NCBI GenBank assembly: GCA_032718565.1
Contig: JAVGVS010000022.1
Location: forward strand, 1,775,501-1,839,500
Source of the DNA: Distichodus sexfasciatus
Lineage: Eukaryota > Chordata > Actinopteri > Characiformes > Distichodontidae
Length of the DNA: 64,000 bases
Direction: 5' to 3'
Shown: piece after piece, positions 1 through 13,404 of the stretch
Position numbering within the stretch: the stretch's first letter is position 1
Layout: the number at the start of each line of letters is the position of its first letter
Notes under the pieces: model-generated
Databases searched by the model: none
What the model saw: only the letters and a program-made list of their open reading frames with translations
What the model was told of the DNA's origin: nothing
Position numbers and translations under genes: made by a program

Positions 1-555
1 AGAAAAACAGAGGAGGGACTGATATGGGGCTCTAGAAAGCAAACAGACGGGGTCGCTCAGGATGGTCAACAGCGGCAGAGCGGAAAGAGAGAGATGCCTT
101 AATGTGTGTGGCATGCGTGCTGCTCGACGCTGACAGCTGTGGTACCGTGAGTAGCGCACAGTCGGAATGAAAGTGGAGATCAGATCTAAACTCTGAGACA
201 TGTAAACACAAATATATCTGCCACAACAGCAGGGCTAACTAATGTTAAATGATTACTTAATGTAAAAGCAGAATGTGGACCAATGAAAACCAACAAATTT
301 CCAGCACTGACAATTTCTGCTAAATAATAAGCTTTTAGAACCTATATACACCCAAAGGCAAAATGTAAAAATAATCTTATTCATGGTCAATATATATGTG
401 GATAAAATTAAGACTGCTACTAACAATTTCATGCAGTCATGAAGTCTTACCTTTATTCATTCTTACACAAAACTGTAGCCGTCATATTGAGTAGGCATCC
501 ATTTCATTGTGTCCAATGAAAATGAAGTATCTATACATCTATCTAACTGCCTGCC

Positions 556-586
556 CCCTCTGTCTGTCTGTCTATCTATCTGATGA
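556..586. repeat. (CTGT)n/(CTAT)n microsatellite
   Basis: CCCCTCTGTCTGTCTGTCTA followed by TCTATCTGATG, a short compound tetranucleotide repeat. Confidence 0.8.
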
Positions 587-1189
587 CATTATACTCATTT
601 GAACTTGTTGCTGCCATTGTGCTGCCGAATCCATTCCAGACTGACAGCTGGATGCTCTAGCGTTACCTGTAAGGCGTTCACTTCATTTAGGCTACCTATC
701 AATGTTATGGATATTTCTCATGTTGATGCCCGAACTTAAGAGATGCAACAAAAAGATTGCTAAGATTGCTCCCTGCAGACGTTTTTCATCAACTTGCATC
801 TGCTGACACACAATCTGACTTTTCCTTCTGCAACATTTACATCTACCTGGTACATAGCCCATCGTCATATAAAATATGGCATCTCAGCGAAAAGAAAATC
901 TTTTTTCTTAAGGAAAAGGTAAGTCGCCTTCTTTTGATTAACTTTGTGTAAACGGTTGCTAGCGCTGTCTAGCTGTTGCTAGAGGTAGGCTAGGCTAAGT
1001 AAATTAACTGTCACATTGTAGAACAGAGTTAGGTGAGTAAACTGAGGGATGAGCGATATAAGAGTGATGTGAAGGCTGTTTAGTTTTGAATAAACTAATT
1101 TTGGAATTACAAGAGGTGGGTGAACTAGCCTCCATGCGAGTGAGATCCTTAGTTGTTTACACGTATTCTGTGTTGTCTGTAAAAACTTT

Positions 1190-1890
1190 ACACTTTAAAA
1201 CTTTAAGCATGCTGTTATGTTTTATTAATACTAGTATTAATAGTTTTACTTAAACTTTACTTGAGAACAGTTACTTCCTTCACAGCCATTGATATGCACG
1301 TTTATTGACTGAAACTCAGTGACACGTTGGTTCTCACTGACAGACTAACTAAACTCATTGACAGCGAAACCGTTTATTATTAAAAGCTGTGTGTCTAACG
1401 TGGACAGACAGACAGACAGACACTTCATTTTCATTGAACAAGTACTCGATATGCCTGGTGCTCAATATGGCGGTGGCTACAGTGTGAACGTGCGTGTGAC
1501 GTCAGTTGCAAAGCATCAACACCAAGTAGATATAATAGTTATTGTGTATGAAAGTACTTTTATAGCACTTGTGTAATTGTATTTTTAAATGTACTTAAGT
1601 ATTATTTTGAGTACTTTATACTTAAATATACAGTAAATACTTAAATAAAAACTTACATTCCCCACTACAAATATAAAGAATATAAACTACTTTTTTACAT
1701 TACTTGTAAGCTTTTGCTTCTTAATTTGTCTGCAGTGACAGAAAAAAAATCTGGATTTTATAACATTTAAGTTCTGTTAATATTAGGTACTTAAGTACCT
1801 TTTCTAAAGTAGTATTCTAGATGGTGACTTTTAAGTTTTACTGGAGTCATTGTTTTCATAACAAATAATTTTACTTGAGTATATGTTTCA
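1190..1890. repeat. AT-rich ACTTAAGTA-type repeat fragments
   Basis: Scattered TTACTTAAACTTTACTTGAG, AAATGTACTTAAGTATT and GGTACTTAAGTACC pieces resemble the repeat at 17.5 kb. Order is broken and ends are not visible. Confidence 0.35.
1402..1424. repeat. (GACA)n microsatellite
   Basis: GGACAGACAGACAGACAGAC, about five units. Confidence 0.8.
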
Positions 1891-3107
1891 GATTCTCTAG
1901 ACACCACTTGTTGAAAAATTCCTCCATTATGTTTATTATAAGCAGAAACTTGACAAGACACTTTAGCAAGAAACAAGCTCTTCAATATCAAGCAATCCAT
2001 TCAGAAACTCCAGACCATCAGACAGCTGCCTAATATGCACTACTCATTGACTATCATTAATATTATTTTACATTCAATTTCAAATGCACAAAGCTTCATA
2101 GTCACACGTTAACAAATAGTCTTCCACATTTAGGAGTCCCTGGAGCAATGAACTGCCTGTTAGATGAAACTGCTGAGGGACACTGATGATAGTAAACTAT
2201 ATAAAACATGTTCATGTAAAATAAATTATTCCTACGGCACTACGCTGCATGCTAATGCAGTCATATTCATCCGGATGCTTTTCCTGAAGCAATTTCCATT
2301 GTTCATTCAATCCTCTTTTTCTCTGAAGTTAGGGATTGAACTTGCTGTACTTCTCCAGGAGTCTGTATGCACCGAACTTCCCGTACTTCTACATAATTCT
2401 GTATGTCTGGTAAAAAAAAAAAAGGAAGAAAGGAAACTCTCCGATGATATACAGTATAGTATTATAGCCTGGTTTTTGTGTATATAGATATTCTGTGAAC
2501 CTTTACATTTTGAACAGCACCGCATTGCTTAATGATAATGCTATTCTATCTTATTACTGCTGTCCTAAAAACAAGCCCTAATGAATAGCTGTTACAGTAA
2601 TGGAGACTGGTGGGACCTAAGCACAGTGCTGGGCCATTAAGCCTGGGCCACCTTTCCAACCAAAAGCCTGTAAATGCACCAACTCTGGGTAGCAATTAGG
2701 GCTGTTTGGACCAGCAGCTGCTCTCATGCTCTCTCTCTCTCTCTGCTCCAATGTAATGAAATTCTGCTCTGTAAAAGCTATTATTGGACCCCTAAAGGAC
2801 TCATCACTGCTGGAGAGAAAGCTGCTGTGATTCTACCAGAGAGAAGGACGCTGAGACAGCAGGTATTTGAGTTGCTTGTTATAATCAGGCAACACATCTA
2901 CTACAACACATTCCAAAATTTTGTAATAGCCAACAACTATTAAAAGTTATGGATAACAGTGTTTGGATTGGTTCAGCGTATGTAGTTGTAGTTAACACTC
3001 CCCAGTGAAATCCTGCACCAGTAAAATCAAAACACACATTGTTAGGAGGCCAGATTTTAAAGGGTCTTACTAGGTCATTTTAGCAGGTTCCACCCCAGCT
3101 CTTAGGG

Positions 3108-3752
3108 GTGAGAACCGATAAGATTTTATCAATATCAATGCTAGTGTCCAATCAGTCCAATTCCTTATCAATTTTCTTATCTATTCCTAAGTAATTTTTT
3201 GAGTGCAAAAAAGTAGTTCTACACATAACTCATTTTTGACTCATTTCTGGGAGAGAAGTACATTTTGCCATGAGGGCATTCCATATTGGAACTGACCACA
3301 GAGCATACAGTTCCACATTGGGAGTCATGGCAAAATAGGAAATAAAATAAATATCAAGTAAATGGCTGTACTGTAAGTAGAACGCTGGTTGTTTTTGTTA
3401 TTTATCAGCTAAAATATAAGTTTTGTCTCTAATAAATTGGAAGATTTAACTACACTGGAACGTTTTAGTGAATGTTGGACTTCTCTGTGAGAGTTGTGTG
3501 CGCTAACAAACGCAGCGCATGTGTTTACATCGCGAAAAAGATAATTTATGTGTCATGATTCCTAGTGGTTGAAGATCAAGTCGCAGAGTGTGCGATGTAA
3601 AGTACAGTATTGCGATGCAAAACCTAAGGAAAACTCAAAAATGTCATGCTGGAAAATGAGAGAATGCATAAGAAGAATTGAGAACATTGGAGGTGATCAA
3701 TTCCAACAACTGATCAATCACTTTTGGTTTTCGATTCCGACCCTTACCAGCT
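3108..3752. mobile_element. MITE-like repeat with AGGGGTGAGAACCGAT end
   Basis: Left end AGGGGTGAGAACCGATAAG and right end TTTTCGATTCCGACCCTTAC form a weak inverted pair typical of fish hAT repeats. The interior includes ATAACTCATTTTTGACTCAT, also found reversed near 31.69 kb. Confidence 0.5.
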
Positions 3753-3789
3753 CTTTTAGAAAGATTCTTATATGAACTCAGCCAGTTCA

Positions 3790-4300
3790 CTCAGAGCTCA
3801 GTTTTGGGTCTCAGTCAAAGGACATTTGACCGCACATTTCTATAGCACAGAGTCTATGATATTTCCAAAACAGAGACTTAGAAGGAGTTTCTATTCTCAG
3901 GCCATAAGACTTCTTAATCAATGACGTGCCACCACATCATTTTAATTGTTTTTAACATCAGAGAGCGATGCATGAGAGCTCTTTCCATTTGACATCTACC
4001 TGCCGTTTATCACCTGTATACTTCCATGTCTATCATGCAACAAAAAAACACAATGTACTTTACCATACAATTACTGTTAATAGTATAAATGTCTTATTTT
4101 TAGTTTCTTGTAACATTTCTTTAATTTAACCTGTTTCATAAATTCTCATTTTGTGCAGTCTCTTTAATTTTCTTACTTTGACTTAATCTGTAAATTTCTA
4201 TTTTAAGTTTGCGTAGTCTCATTCAAGGCACATTTCACTATGTATTATTATTATTATGTGTAACGTGACAGATAAAATCTTTAACGTTACTGCCCTGCGG
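3790..4300 (+). mobile_element. LINE 3' end fragment
   Basis: Shares TCTATTCTCAGGCCATA with the copy at 10.27 kb, a stretch coding the YSQAIRLLN-type end of fish LINE reverse transcriptases, followed by a non-coding part ending GACAGATAAAATCTTTAACG. No intact ORF. Confidence 0.55.
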
Positions 4301-4331
4301 CAATGCTGGACTCACCAACACCTCTACCAGA

Positions 4332-4449
4332 AGCAACCCAGCTTTCCTAGTTGATCTCCCATCCAAGTCCCAGCTAGGCGCAAACCTGCTTAACTTCTGA
4401 GAAAATCTCTAGTCCTAACTTCAGTTGGTAGGACTGCTGGCATATGACC
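4332..4449 (-). mobile_element. 5S rRNA-derived SINE (SINE3-like) or 5S pseudogene
   Basis: On the minus strand the sequence follows 5S rRNA in order: a degenerate 5' part, CAGAAGTTAAGCAGG (box A region) and GGGACTTGGATGGGAGATCA (box C region), then GGAAAGCTGGGTTGCT. The ends and middle are diverged, so it is not a working 5S gene. A lone 5S-like head in fish fits the SINE3 class; downstream sequence (toward 4,290) may be its body. Confidence 0.75.
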
Positions 4450-5234
4450 ATGCTGAAGAAGAAAAAAAAGAAAGCACTAATCTGATTTTAGCTGGTCATC
4501 AGTTTGAACTGATCCATTTTACTTGTTCAAGGTGAGTGATGACAAACAATCTTTGCAAAATCAGCTCATTTTGTGTTCTGAATCCAGTTTGCACAACATC
4601 AAAGAAGCCAAAACCAGCAAATGACCATCTTGAGCCAGATTAACATCAATGCTGCTTTTTCTCAGCATGAGTAAACTCAAACATGTCTCATTTTTGATCT
4701 GTTTATCACTCAGTTCTGCAGAAGCCTCAAGTAGAATTGATCTTATTCAGATGATTCATAAATAATCTGTCCTCGGCAGAGACTACAAAGGATTTTTTAG
4801 TGACAAGTCAGACAGCTTCAGACAACAAGGACGCTTATCTTTTTTTTGGACTCGACTGGCAGTATGACCACAAAGTTCAAATATGAAGTACTTGCAACTG
4901 TAAGCAGTTTACAAGATATGAATTGTTCAAGATCATAAAATGTCACTGTTTCTTCAGCTCCTCTGCCAAAAAGAGCTATTTGGAGTCAGACCAGCCATCA
5001 AATGCTGCGACAAGACATATAAATAAATAAATAAAAATGACACATTTGTTTGAAACAACTGTGATGACATCACTTGCTCATTGCCATAGCAACACATCAG
5101 CCTGTCAGTGTCTGTATGCTCTACATCTCTACCAGTGCTTCTGCTCTAGAAGGTCGACATTGTTGTGTCTTTGAGCTTTTTAGTTGCTCTTCACACTTAA
5201 AACACTAAAATGCCAGTTTGACAGGGGTTGACAG

Positions 5235-5440
5235 TGTGTGCGAGAGAGTGGAGCTGTGTCAAATCACGGACCAGAATATACGCACATATACACAGATAGG
5301 AAAATGGATGGACACACAGATAAACAGAAACAAATGACAGAAAGAACAGAAAGAAAGACAGACAAAACAGACAGAACAAAAAGATGGAAACACAAATAGA
5401 CAGAACAAAAATGCCAAACAGAGCAGAAAGACAGGCAGAA
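5235..5440 (+). repeat. Purine-rich ACAGA/AGAC degenerate tract
   Basis: Irregular repeats of ACAGA, AGAAAGACAG and AACAGACAG. The cysteine/leucine-rich minus-strand ORFs here come from this low-complexity sequence. Confidence 0.7.
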
Positions 5441-8271
5441 AGTCATATAGAATATTTAGAGACAAACATAGAGATGGAACGATTGATTATTTTGATCAAA
5501 TATCCGTCTGTAGTCTACAGGATGAGGCTATATACAGTTATACTCTGCAGATTGGATACTGCAGGATACAGAAATATTAGCAGAGAGAGAACCTGAGAGC
5601 AATTGAAACCGAGCACCAAATGAAAATATAAGAAGCTGTAGAAAAATGGATAACTCCCAGGTTCTTATTGCTCTTCCTCTAATATACTCCCCTCCAAATT
5701 CCCTGATCTCAGCAAAGTCAGAAGAGCTTGTTTATCACTCATTGGCTTGTTTGGGCTCAGCTTTTTTTTGATGGGGAAGTGGGCTGCCTGCTGGCCAGAG
5801 ACTCTAACTAAATTCATAAGATGCAATGGGACAGACTGCCTGGGTCACCGTCTACAGTTCATTTCTAAAGAATGTTTTTGTGAAAATGGACCAAAGTATG
5901 GTAGTAGGAGACCATTTGCCCAGTCTCCAATGGGTTATACAGGTGACAGCATGGAGTCAAGAGGGTTACAAAGCATTACTGTGTCACAGCGAGGTTTGCT
6001 GCAGGATTGTAACAGATTTAAGCTACAAAAAGAACCTTTGCCATAATAAGCCCAAAAATAATGGTCTTCTAAAACTTGTAGTGATTAAAAAACAAGTTTG
6101 ACAGTAAAATGGCTGACGTAACTCTGTGCTGAAGGTTTAATCATCCAAAGAATGTTTGTGCACCCAAATAGACTTCTCATCTTTCAAAGCCCATCATTCA
6201 CTGAACAAAACAGAAACAGCCTTTTAGAACTATCTGATGTTAATGGCAAATGAGGCCCATTTACCAGCTACCGTTCCCTTTCAAATTTACACACATAATT
6301 TAAGACAGCCATTAGGAGAAATCAAGTACAAAGTGACACCAGAAATGGTGTGAGAAGTTTTCAAAGCTCTCTACACTCTGCCAGCTGCAGAAACAGACAA
6401 AAGAGCATGCAAGCCATTTCGTTAGGGAAAAAAGTGCCATGTCTACAAAGCACAGCATAAGACCCTGCATGAGAAGCGTGTCCAAGTCATGCTGCTGTAT
6501 TGTACGGATGGCAGGCTGTAGCTGTTGCTCTGTTCTCTGGTTAATTGGCCTGTTTTGGGAAGACAAGGGCTGAGACTTCAGTGCTTACTTCAAAGAAAAC
6601 AGAGCTACAGTTCCCTGAACTTGCTGACCAATACGTTATGAAACTGAGCCTACACCAGGACGGAAAATTGAGGGGTAATGATCCAAGGACTGTCATCTTC
6701 AATTTGCTGAACTCAAGATGTATTTACAGATCCATGGGAATTTACAAAATATATTTCAGCAGGTTCTCTAGTAATATTCCTTTACTTGGCTTAAAATGAC
6801 CACAGAGCATAAAAAATACACAGTTCCACATCGTACTTTCAACAGTATATGTCTACTGTGTGGCTATTTTTTCATTCTCTGCGTTTCGGTCCTTGATGAT
6901 CCTGATGTGAAAAAAAACAACAACCCTATTTTTAATTAAATGCATAACTATATAGAGTAATGGCTGGAAATAGTGAAGTTAGATGTGACCTTTATACCTG
7001 TTTGCTATAATAGGCATGGGGGACCTAAAGGAAGGGCATGTCTACAAGAAAACAACAATGAGGCAGTAAAAATAGGAAATACACAGCAAAATTGGAGGAG
7101 AACACAAGAAGGCAAGATAGAGGACCCCATTAAAGAGTCATTATTCAAAAGGATGAGGGTTGGAGGAAGCCATTAAGAAGTGCCATGGTACCATAACCAT
7201 GTATTTGACCGGAGGCTACTGATATGTGAGTCATACCAGTTATTCTGATATGGCATGACATATGGTAGTAAACATGTTGCCTTTTAAACTGTTTACCAGG
7301 GCTAGTGTTCATCCCGAGAATAACTCTGACTTCAATAAATAATTCTTACAACTTTTTTTCCCACATCTGGTGGAAAAAAAAACCCATAAACTCGAATTGT
7401 ACCTTTACATCTAATTGTAACTCATATCTATCTTGTAAGATATTATATTGTAGATATCTATAACTATTTCTATAAATATACTGTATATATAGACAGTTTT
7501 GGGAAATTTACATTTAAAATTTATTCCACTACAGAATATAGAATACATGCCCTAAAATGTAATTTGTAACATATTCCATTAAATTACTCAATGTGAGTAA
7601 AATATTCTGAATTACTTTCACATTGTCGTGCTTTTTACAACTGTATGAATGTGGCAGTCACAACACCCTTCATATTCCACACTGTGTCTCATACAGTTAT
7701 TGTGTAGGGACTGTGTTCTAGGACAAAAGGTTTATGATCCTAGCTAGAGTTGGTGTGGAAGACATGTTATGATTCTCTTGTAGCTGGTTAACTTTTTGTT
7801 TCGCTTAAAATGAAGCTGAAAACTCACACACATAAAGAGTCACAGTGGCTGTTTGAGTCCTCCAACCAGTCTCCTGGGAAGGCACTTGGACGTGCCAGTG
7901 AGATTCAGGTGCAATAAATTCTTTCCAACATGTATTAGCAGGCATCTGCCCTTTCCACTATTAAATAATGAGATACTTCAGCAACAACAGGCAATTAAAC
8001 AGAGCCTTAGGCACAGGGAAGCCAATCAACTCGGTCTGTATGTTCCTGGGCCTGGAGAAAGACCTTCACGATGTAGACTACACAAAAAAGAGGCCAACTT
8101 ACACACTGAAGGTCCACAAGAGACATAGGCCCTCTTCAATCAAGCGTTCTGGAGAAGAAATTTGTTCATAAAACACACATGCAGTTTCACTAAAACTCTG
8201 ACATGTTTTCTTACTTAAGATTTGGTCTTAGGTAAGAACACAATCTATGAACACCAAACCTAGCTTCTTAT

Positions 8272-8530
8272 GGGCAACCTGGTAGTGTAACGGTTAGGGA
8301 GTTGGCCCTGTAATCGTTGTAATTGTAAGGTGACCAGTTCAAATCCTGAACTGGTAAAGGTATCACTAAGACACTCATGAGCAATGTTCCATCCCCAAAC
8401 ACTACTCCCCAGGCGCTGCCAAAAGTTGCCAACTGCGCCTTCAGAGATGGATCAAATGCAGAGGTCACATTTCGTTGTGGTCCACTGTGTGCTGTGCTGT
8501 GTTCACAATGACAAATAACCACTCACTAAA
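8272..8530 (+). mobile_element. tRNA-derived SINE, family with TGTTCACAATGACAAATAA tail
   Basis: tRNA-like head with box A (GGTAGTGTAACGGTTAGGGA) and box B-like GGTGACCAGTTCAAATCC. The body has AATGCAGAGGTCACATTTCG, and the tail is CTGTGCTGTGTTCACAATGA. It is the most complete copy of at least six in this window. Confidence 0.85.
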
Positions 8531-9867
8531 TTAAATGAAAAAAAACAAAAAAAAAACATTGTTAAGTTTTCTTCAGTTATTTACTATTACATGGTTTACA
8601 TTTTTAAAAAGTTTTAACGTTGCTCATGGCTATTTTTATAATGATGTTTAGGTACTTTTTGTCAACATCGCGTTCTGTTTTGCTTATGTGTATGTGTATG
8701 GCCCAGCAGTCTCTTTGCCTTTTATGGTGATTTGTGGGGCGTTTACCCATGCTAATTGACAACAACTGATACAAGGGGATTCATCACTATAAGAACCAAT
8801 GTGGGAACAGTTTAGCAGTTTAAGATTTAATTGTAAACCTGGCACAGACTTTCTTAAAAACAAATTTACGATAAAAATGTATGAAGACATTGGTGAATTA
8901 GGGCCATTGTGAGACTCTTGGGATTGAAAAAAGACAAAAACAGGTAACTTAGGATTTTACTCCACCTTTAGACAGCAAAAAACTAAAGCTTGGGGAATGT
9001 ACCCTTTTAAGTGAGCCTAATACCCATTCATTTATATCATTTTGGCAAGTCACACAAACACACACAAGTTCTCAAGTAATCAACCTTGCCAGACAGCATT
9101 TCAAACAGCCATTCATCCACAGAAGTCTCCTTTTTGTCTCACTTCTGCTTCGCTTGTCACAAGCCCTTTGTTGGTCCTCCCTCGCCGACTGATAAATGAA
9201 GGCAAAAACCCAAAGAACTTCCACCTAATGGTTTCGATTAGAGGCCTGATGAATTCCGAAGTCACCCTAAAGGACGAAGGGAGCTTCAGGTTGATTGAAC
9301 ACATACCAGGGACCCTATCTTGGCTGGCCTCACCGCCCTCCCTGAGTCCTCCTTAGCGCTGTGCGTTTAAACGTACAGACTAATGCAAAGATTAATTGCC
9401 TGGTGGCCGATAGAAACATCCAGCCCCGCTCTCTACAGCTTCATTAAAGCCAGCGAGCGGAATGAAGATTGATTGCGTTGTACCTCGTCGCATGGAAATG
9501 GAGGCCACTCTCCATCCTCAGAGTTTCGTCATCCTTTTTAATCCCCCTCTATCGGAGGGGGAAATCTCAGCGCTCATTTGGATACTCCTCATGAATAAAT
9601 CATTAGCTATAGAATCTCAAACGGGGGAAAAAAGAATTGCTTGGCTAATGAGAGTGTGATGATTGAAAATATTAGCAGTGTTTTGTGAGAAGGGAAAGGT
9701 TTCAAAAAGTTTAATCTCAAGATATGTGAGGGTAAAATGTGACATGATTGTTTTTTGGGAGTTTTCTCTCCCTCTGCTAACAAGAATCTGGCATGGAAGT
9801 TGGTTAAAGCAGATCTAAACATCTTAAGACTGAAAAATCAATCTGACCATCTCGGGAGGAGTGTATA

Positions 9868-10263
9868 GTAAGGGTTGACTAATTATTGGCCCAATTATCG
9901 GGGACTGATATTGATTATTGGTATCAGTGTTTAATTTTGAGCCTCACTGATATTAAGTAATTACAAGGTGACACTACTGTGGCTCCACTGCCGTCTCTTC
10001 TTTCTGTTTACTCTCGGCTTGCTGCTTCATTTAACGTCCTGCCCACAACAGTCTCTGATTGAAGCCTTGTCGCTCACACCACTCTCACACATGAGTGCAG
10101 CATGAAGCTCCAAGAAGGAGATGAGGAGAGGGGAGAGTTTCAACTGAGCTTGGTGTTTGTAAAATAAAAAATGAGAAATTTTCTTATTTTTTTGCATATC
10201 GGTTCCAAAGATCGGTTATTCTATATCGATATCGGCCTTGAAAAATCAATATTGGTCAACCTC
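9868..10263. mobile_element. hAT-type MITE with 8-bp duplication
   Basis: Terminal inverted repeats are GGGTTGACTAATTATTGGCC at the left and the reverse of GAGGTTGACCAATATTGATT at the right. Flanks AGTGTATA (9,860-9,867) and AGTGTCTA (10,264-10,271) match 7 of 8, the length expected for a hAT target duplication. Interior is non-coding. Confidence 0.75.
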
Positions 10264-10267
10264 AGTG

Positions 10268-10486
10268 TCTATTCTCAGGCCATACTACTTCTTTACAAGG
10301 AAATGCTACCACAATGTTCTAACACCTGTTGCCAACCTGCCATTTAAGACTTGTATGCCTATATGTCCAATTAAATCACACAGTCTTAGGAACGATCAGG
10401 GTACACATCCTACCTGTTGTACTTGGATATGTATGCGACAAATATGTATGCGACAAATAAAGAATCTTGAGTCTTCACAAAAACAT
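10268..10486 (+). mobile_element. LINE 3' end fragment
   Basis: Starts TCTATTCTCAGGCCATA, as at 3.88 kb, and ends TGCGACAAATAAAGAATCTT, a common 3' end of fish LINEs. It abuts the 3' end of the MITE at 9,868-10,263. Confidence 0.55.
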
Positions 10487-12473
10487 AATAAAATGTATTC
10501 TGTTCTAGGATGCGTAATTTCTCCAAAGCCTCTCTCTCCCACTGTCTTCCTCTCATCCTCCATCTCCTCCTCTCTAGTACCGTCTCTTGCCCTCTGCTAA
10601 CCACCTTTTTTCTGCCTCCTTCACTCTAGCTGAGTGTGCCACATTGCAGCGGCGCTACCTAGGCACTCCGCTGTGTTCAAACGCTGAATATTCTGGGCTC
10701 AGGCTCCTTCCGCACATTTCCACGGCGTGAAACCCTGGCAGACCTGCCGCCTAATCTCCTCTAAATGCTTTGATTAAGAACTCTAATTGGCCCTCCAGTT
10801 CCTCCCCTTCAGGAGTGCTGTAGCCAGCACAAAACGGTAATCCTGAAAATAGGGCCCAGGGCGAGAGCGCACAAGCTAGTGGTTATTGCGCAGCACACCC
10901 AAGAAAAAACAAGGCGAGGCGAAAGGGTAGGCAGTGTTGCGGCTGGCAGTCTAAATAAACAAACGATGAACTGATATTTTATGCTATTAATACGTCCAAG
11001 CTTAATCTGACAAAAAGTTCAGGTAAAGTCGGTCCTTTCACTAAAAAAGTGAAATTTGCATTTGCAAATAACAACAAAAAAGGGAAAAAAGGCCTGACCT
11101 AGAAAATCACTCATTCTATAATTATTAAGGAAAGGCACTTGCATCAGCCCAGCCGCCCTTTAAACACACTTCACTTTCATCTCTGCAAATTACATATTCA
11201 AAACCTCTTACAATATGGTAATCAAAAGCAAATCTAATCAGTGTTTTTTCTTTCCTCCGAACTCAATGGCGCATTGTTTGCGCATTAAATGCTTCCCCTC
11301 TTTTTCTACCTGCCAGTTGACACAGTGTGATGAACACATCCAAAAAAGAAGAGAGAAGAGAGGTCGCACTACTTAAAAGATAATGAGGCAACAAACATGG
11401 CAGGTGTGATTGATTCCACAGTTTTACGGCACGGGGGGATTATCAAAGGATTATCGTCTACCAATTATGCAGGAAGGTCGCGAAGGAGCTTTCATCTGCC
11501 GTCGAGAATATGGCAGGGAACTGACACCGTGGACCGTGCGTGAGCATGCAGACAGCTGGTAATACTCGGAGCACAACTGTCTCCAACTGCGCAAATTAGA
11601 CTACAAAGAAGGATGCTTCTGGATGTTGAAGTCAAAGAAATTTACAGTTCAAAGGATCCATCAGGTTTAAAGGATTTGAGATTTTTTTTAAATATAAAGT
11701 AAACCGACATTTCCGAAAAGGGTAGCAGGCGTTACGATAGGTGCGAGGGAATTAAACATGACAGACCTGACCAGAAATGTAGAACCAAGAAATGTCTGAC
11801 CACCTCCTACGTCACCTACCTCCGTCTACTTCAGCGTGAATACCCACTCGATATCCACTCACTTGCTTATAGCGTTTGAGATGAAGTGAGAGCCCCGCCA
11901 AACCAGCCATGCAAAATCGCCAGTCAGCAGCGCTGGGACCTCCGGGCGGGAAGATGGCGAAGACTCTGGGATTCGGCTGGTATCCCTAAGGACCTGACGA
12001 TGCTTTCTCAGCCCTCGCATTGATCGTGTCCACCTCCCTCTGGTCCAAGATGAGCAGGATGATAATGAATGGTGACACAACACTGCGAGATGGAAGCTTA
12101 TTGATCAAGCCAATGAGCGCTGATTACAGGGGTGAGCCCCTCTTTTTGCTCTCCCACCGCCTTGCTGTTAGCCCCCTGGCCTCTCTGTCTCCGCACACCC
12201 ACCCACCTGTTTCATCATTCGCCGTAACAACGCGTGCCCCCATTTTACAAAAGCACACATGAATAATGCCTCTTTAAATATCACACGCTTTAAAAATGCA
12301 AATATGAACTTTGAATTACCGCACACGTATGTAAATGCGCGTCTGAATAAGGATATAGAAAAAAGGTCTCATTAAAAGACCGGGGCTAAGCCATGCTACA
12401 GGAAACAGCTCCAGTGGAGCCTAAAAATCGCCACATACGCTGACAGCAGCGAACGATCGCAGCACATAATAAC

Positions 12474-13404
12474 CAGTGTGGGGAAGCTGTAACTTTTCAA
12501 GCTACAAGCTACATCTGATTAAAAGTAGTCAAGCTACAGCCAAACTATAGTTTTAATATAGTCAGTCTCTCCAGGATTTCGCGGGCCTTTTTTGAGATTG
12601 TTGCGGCCTAAAATGCCTGATTTGGTGGCAGCTTTAAAAAAAAAAAATTGTGATGAAAGTGTTTTTTGTTGTGAAAGCTGTGAGAGCAAATCAAAGTTGC
12701 GGAAAATGTTGTGATCTTGTCCCCTGTTATAAAGATTCTTTAACAATTAATCAAATGAAAGGAACAAAACCACTATTATTTTTATTAACCGTTAATCATT
12801 TAGTTATTTTTGAAGGTACTTGTGGGGCGTTTTTATCACACACATTTCCTGCATCTTCTAAACATAACAAGGAAGTGAGTTCGCTGACGTATGGCTCAAC
12901 GTGTTGCGGGAAACAACAATGATTGGTCAGAAATTGTGGAAAAGTCATGTACATTGATCAAAATTTGCACAGTAGTAATGAATTTGTGAGGATTGGCTGA
13001 TTTGCATTAATAGTTGCAATCTCAACATCGTGAAATCCTGGAGAGTCTGAACAGTGGATAGCTACACTTCAGGCTACAGTTAAAAAGTAGCTAACCTAAG
13101 TATTCAAAGTATTTCTCTGCCACTAATTCTTGCTTCAATCTTCTCAAAGGGGGACTTCATCCTCTGACTTCATCGTGCAGCTGCTAAGAGCACAATGTGA
13201 TGCAAGTAGCCTATCAGATGCCTCTTCTGCCAATTCAACACCAATCAGAAACTCCTGATAGTTGGGAATACCTGTTTTTGTACTGTTTTCTTTTGTAAAG
13301 ATTATTGTGTAGTAAACCGACAGCATTTTAAAAGTAGCTTACTATGGTAAAAAGCAGTTGTGTTTGTAGCATCGCTACTTGTAGTAAGCTACTCCCCAAC
13401 ACGG
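12474..13404. mobile_element. hAT-type element, GTGTTGGGGAGTAGC family, with nested MITE
   Basis: Ends are CAGTGTGGGGAAGC and the reverse of CCGTGTTGGGGAGTAGC, with GTAGC/AGCTAC-rich subterminal sequence. Flanks ATAATAAC and TAAATAAC match 6 of 8. Its right half (13,140-13,400) shares an internal segment with the copy at 20.2 kb (CCAATCAGAAACTCCTG versus CAGGTGTTTCTGATTGG). The left half is interrupted by the MITE at 12,563-13,050. Confidence 0.75.
12563..13050. mobile_element. MITE nested in the hAT element, TCTCCAGGATTT ends
   Basis: A 488-bp element with TIRs TCAGTCTCTCCAGGATTTCG and the reverse of TCAGACTCTCCAGGATTTCA. The interior is shared with 27.6 kb, for example the GCCTAAAATGCC / GCCTAAAATGGC stretch. 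Confidence 0.75.

Noticed and set aside
4332..4449. A working 5S rRNA gene
   Set aside because: Both ends and the loop regions are too diverged; only the promoter-box regions match well.
5197..5465. Cys/Leu/Phe-rich minus-strand ORFs as membrane proteins
   Set aside because: They read the complement of a low-complexity AGACAGA tract.
8272..8345. A functional tRNA gene
   Set aside because: Box A and box B are present, but the cloverleaf is not maintained and the same head plus body recurs at five other places, so it is a SINE.
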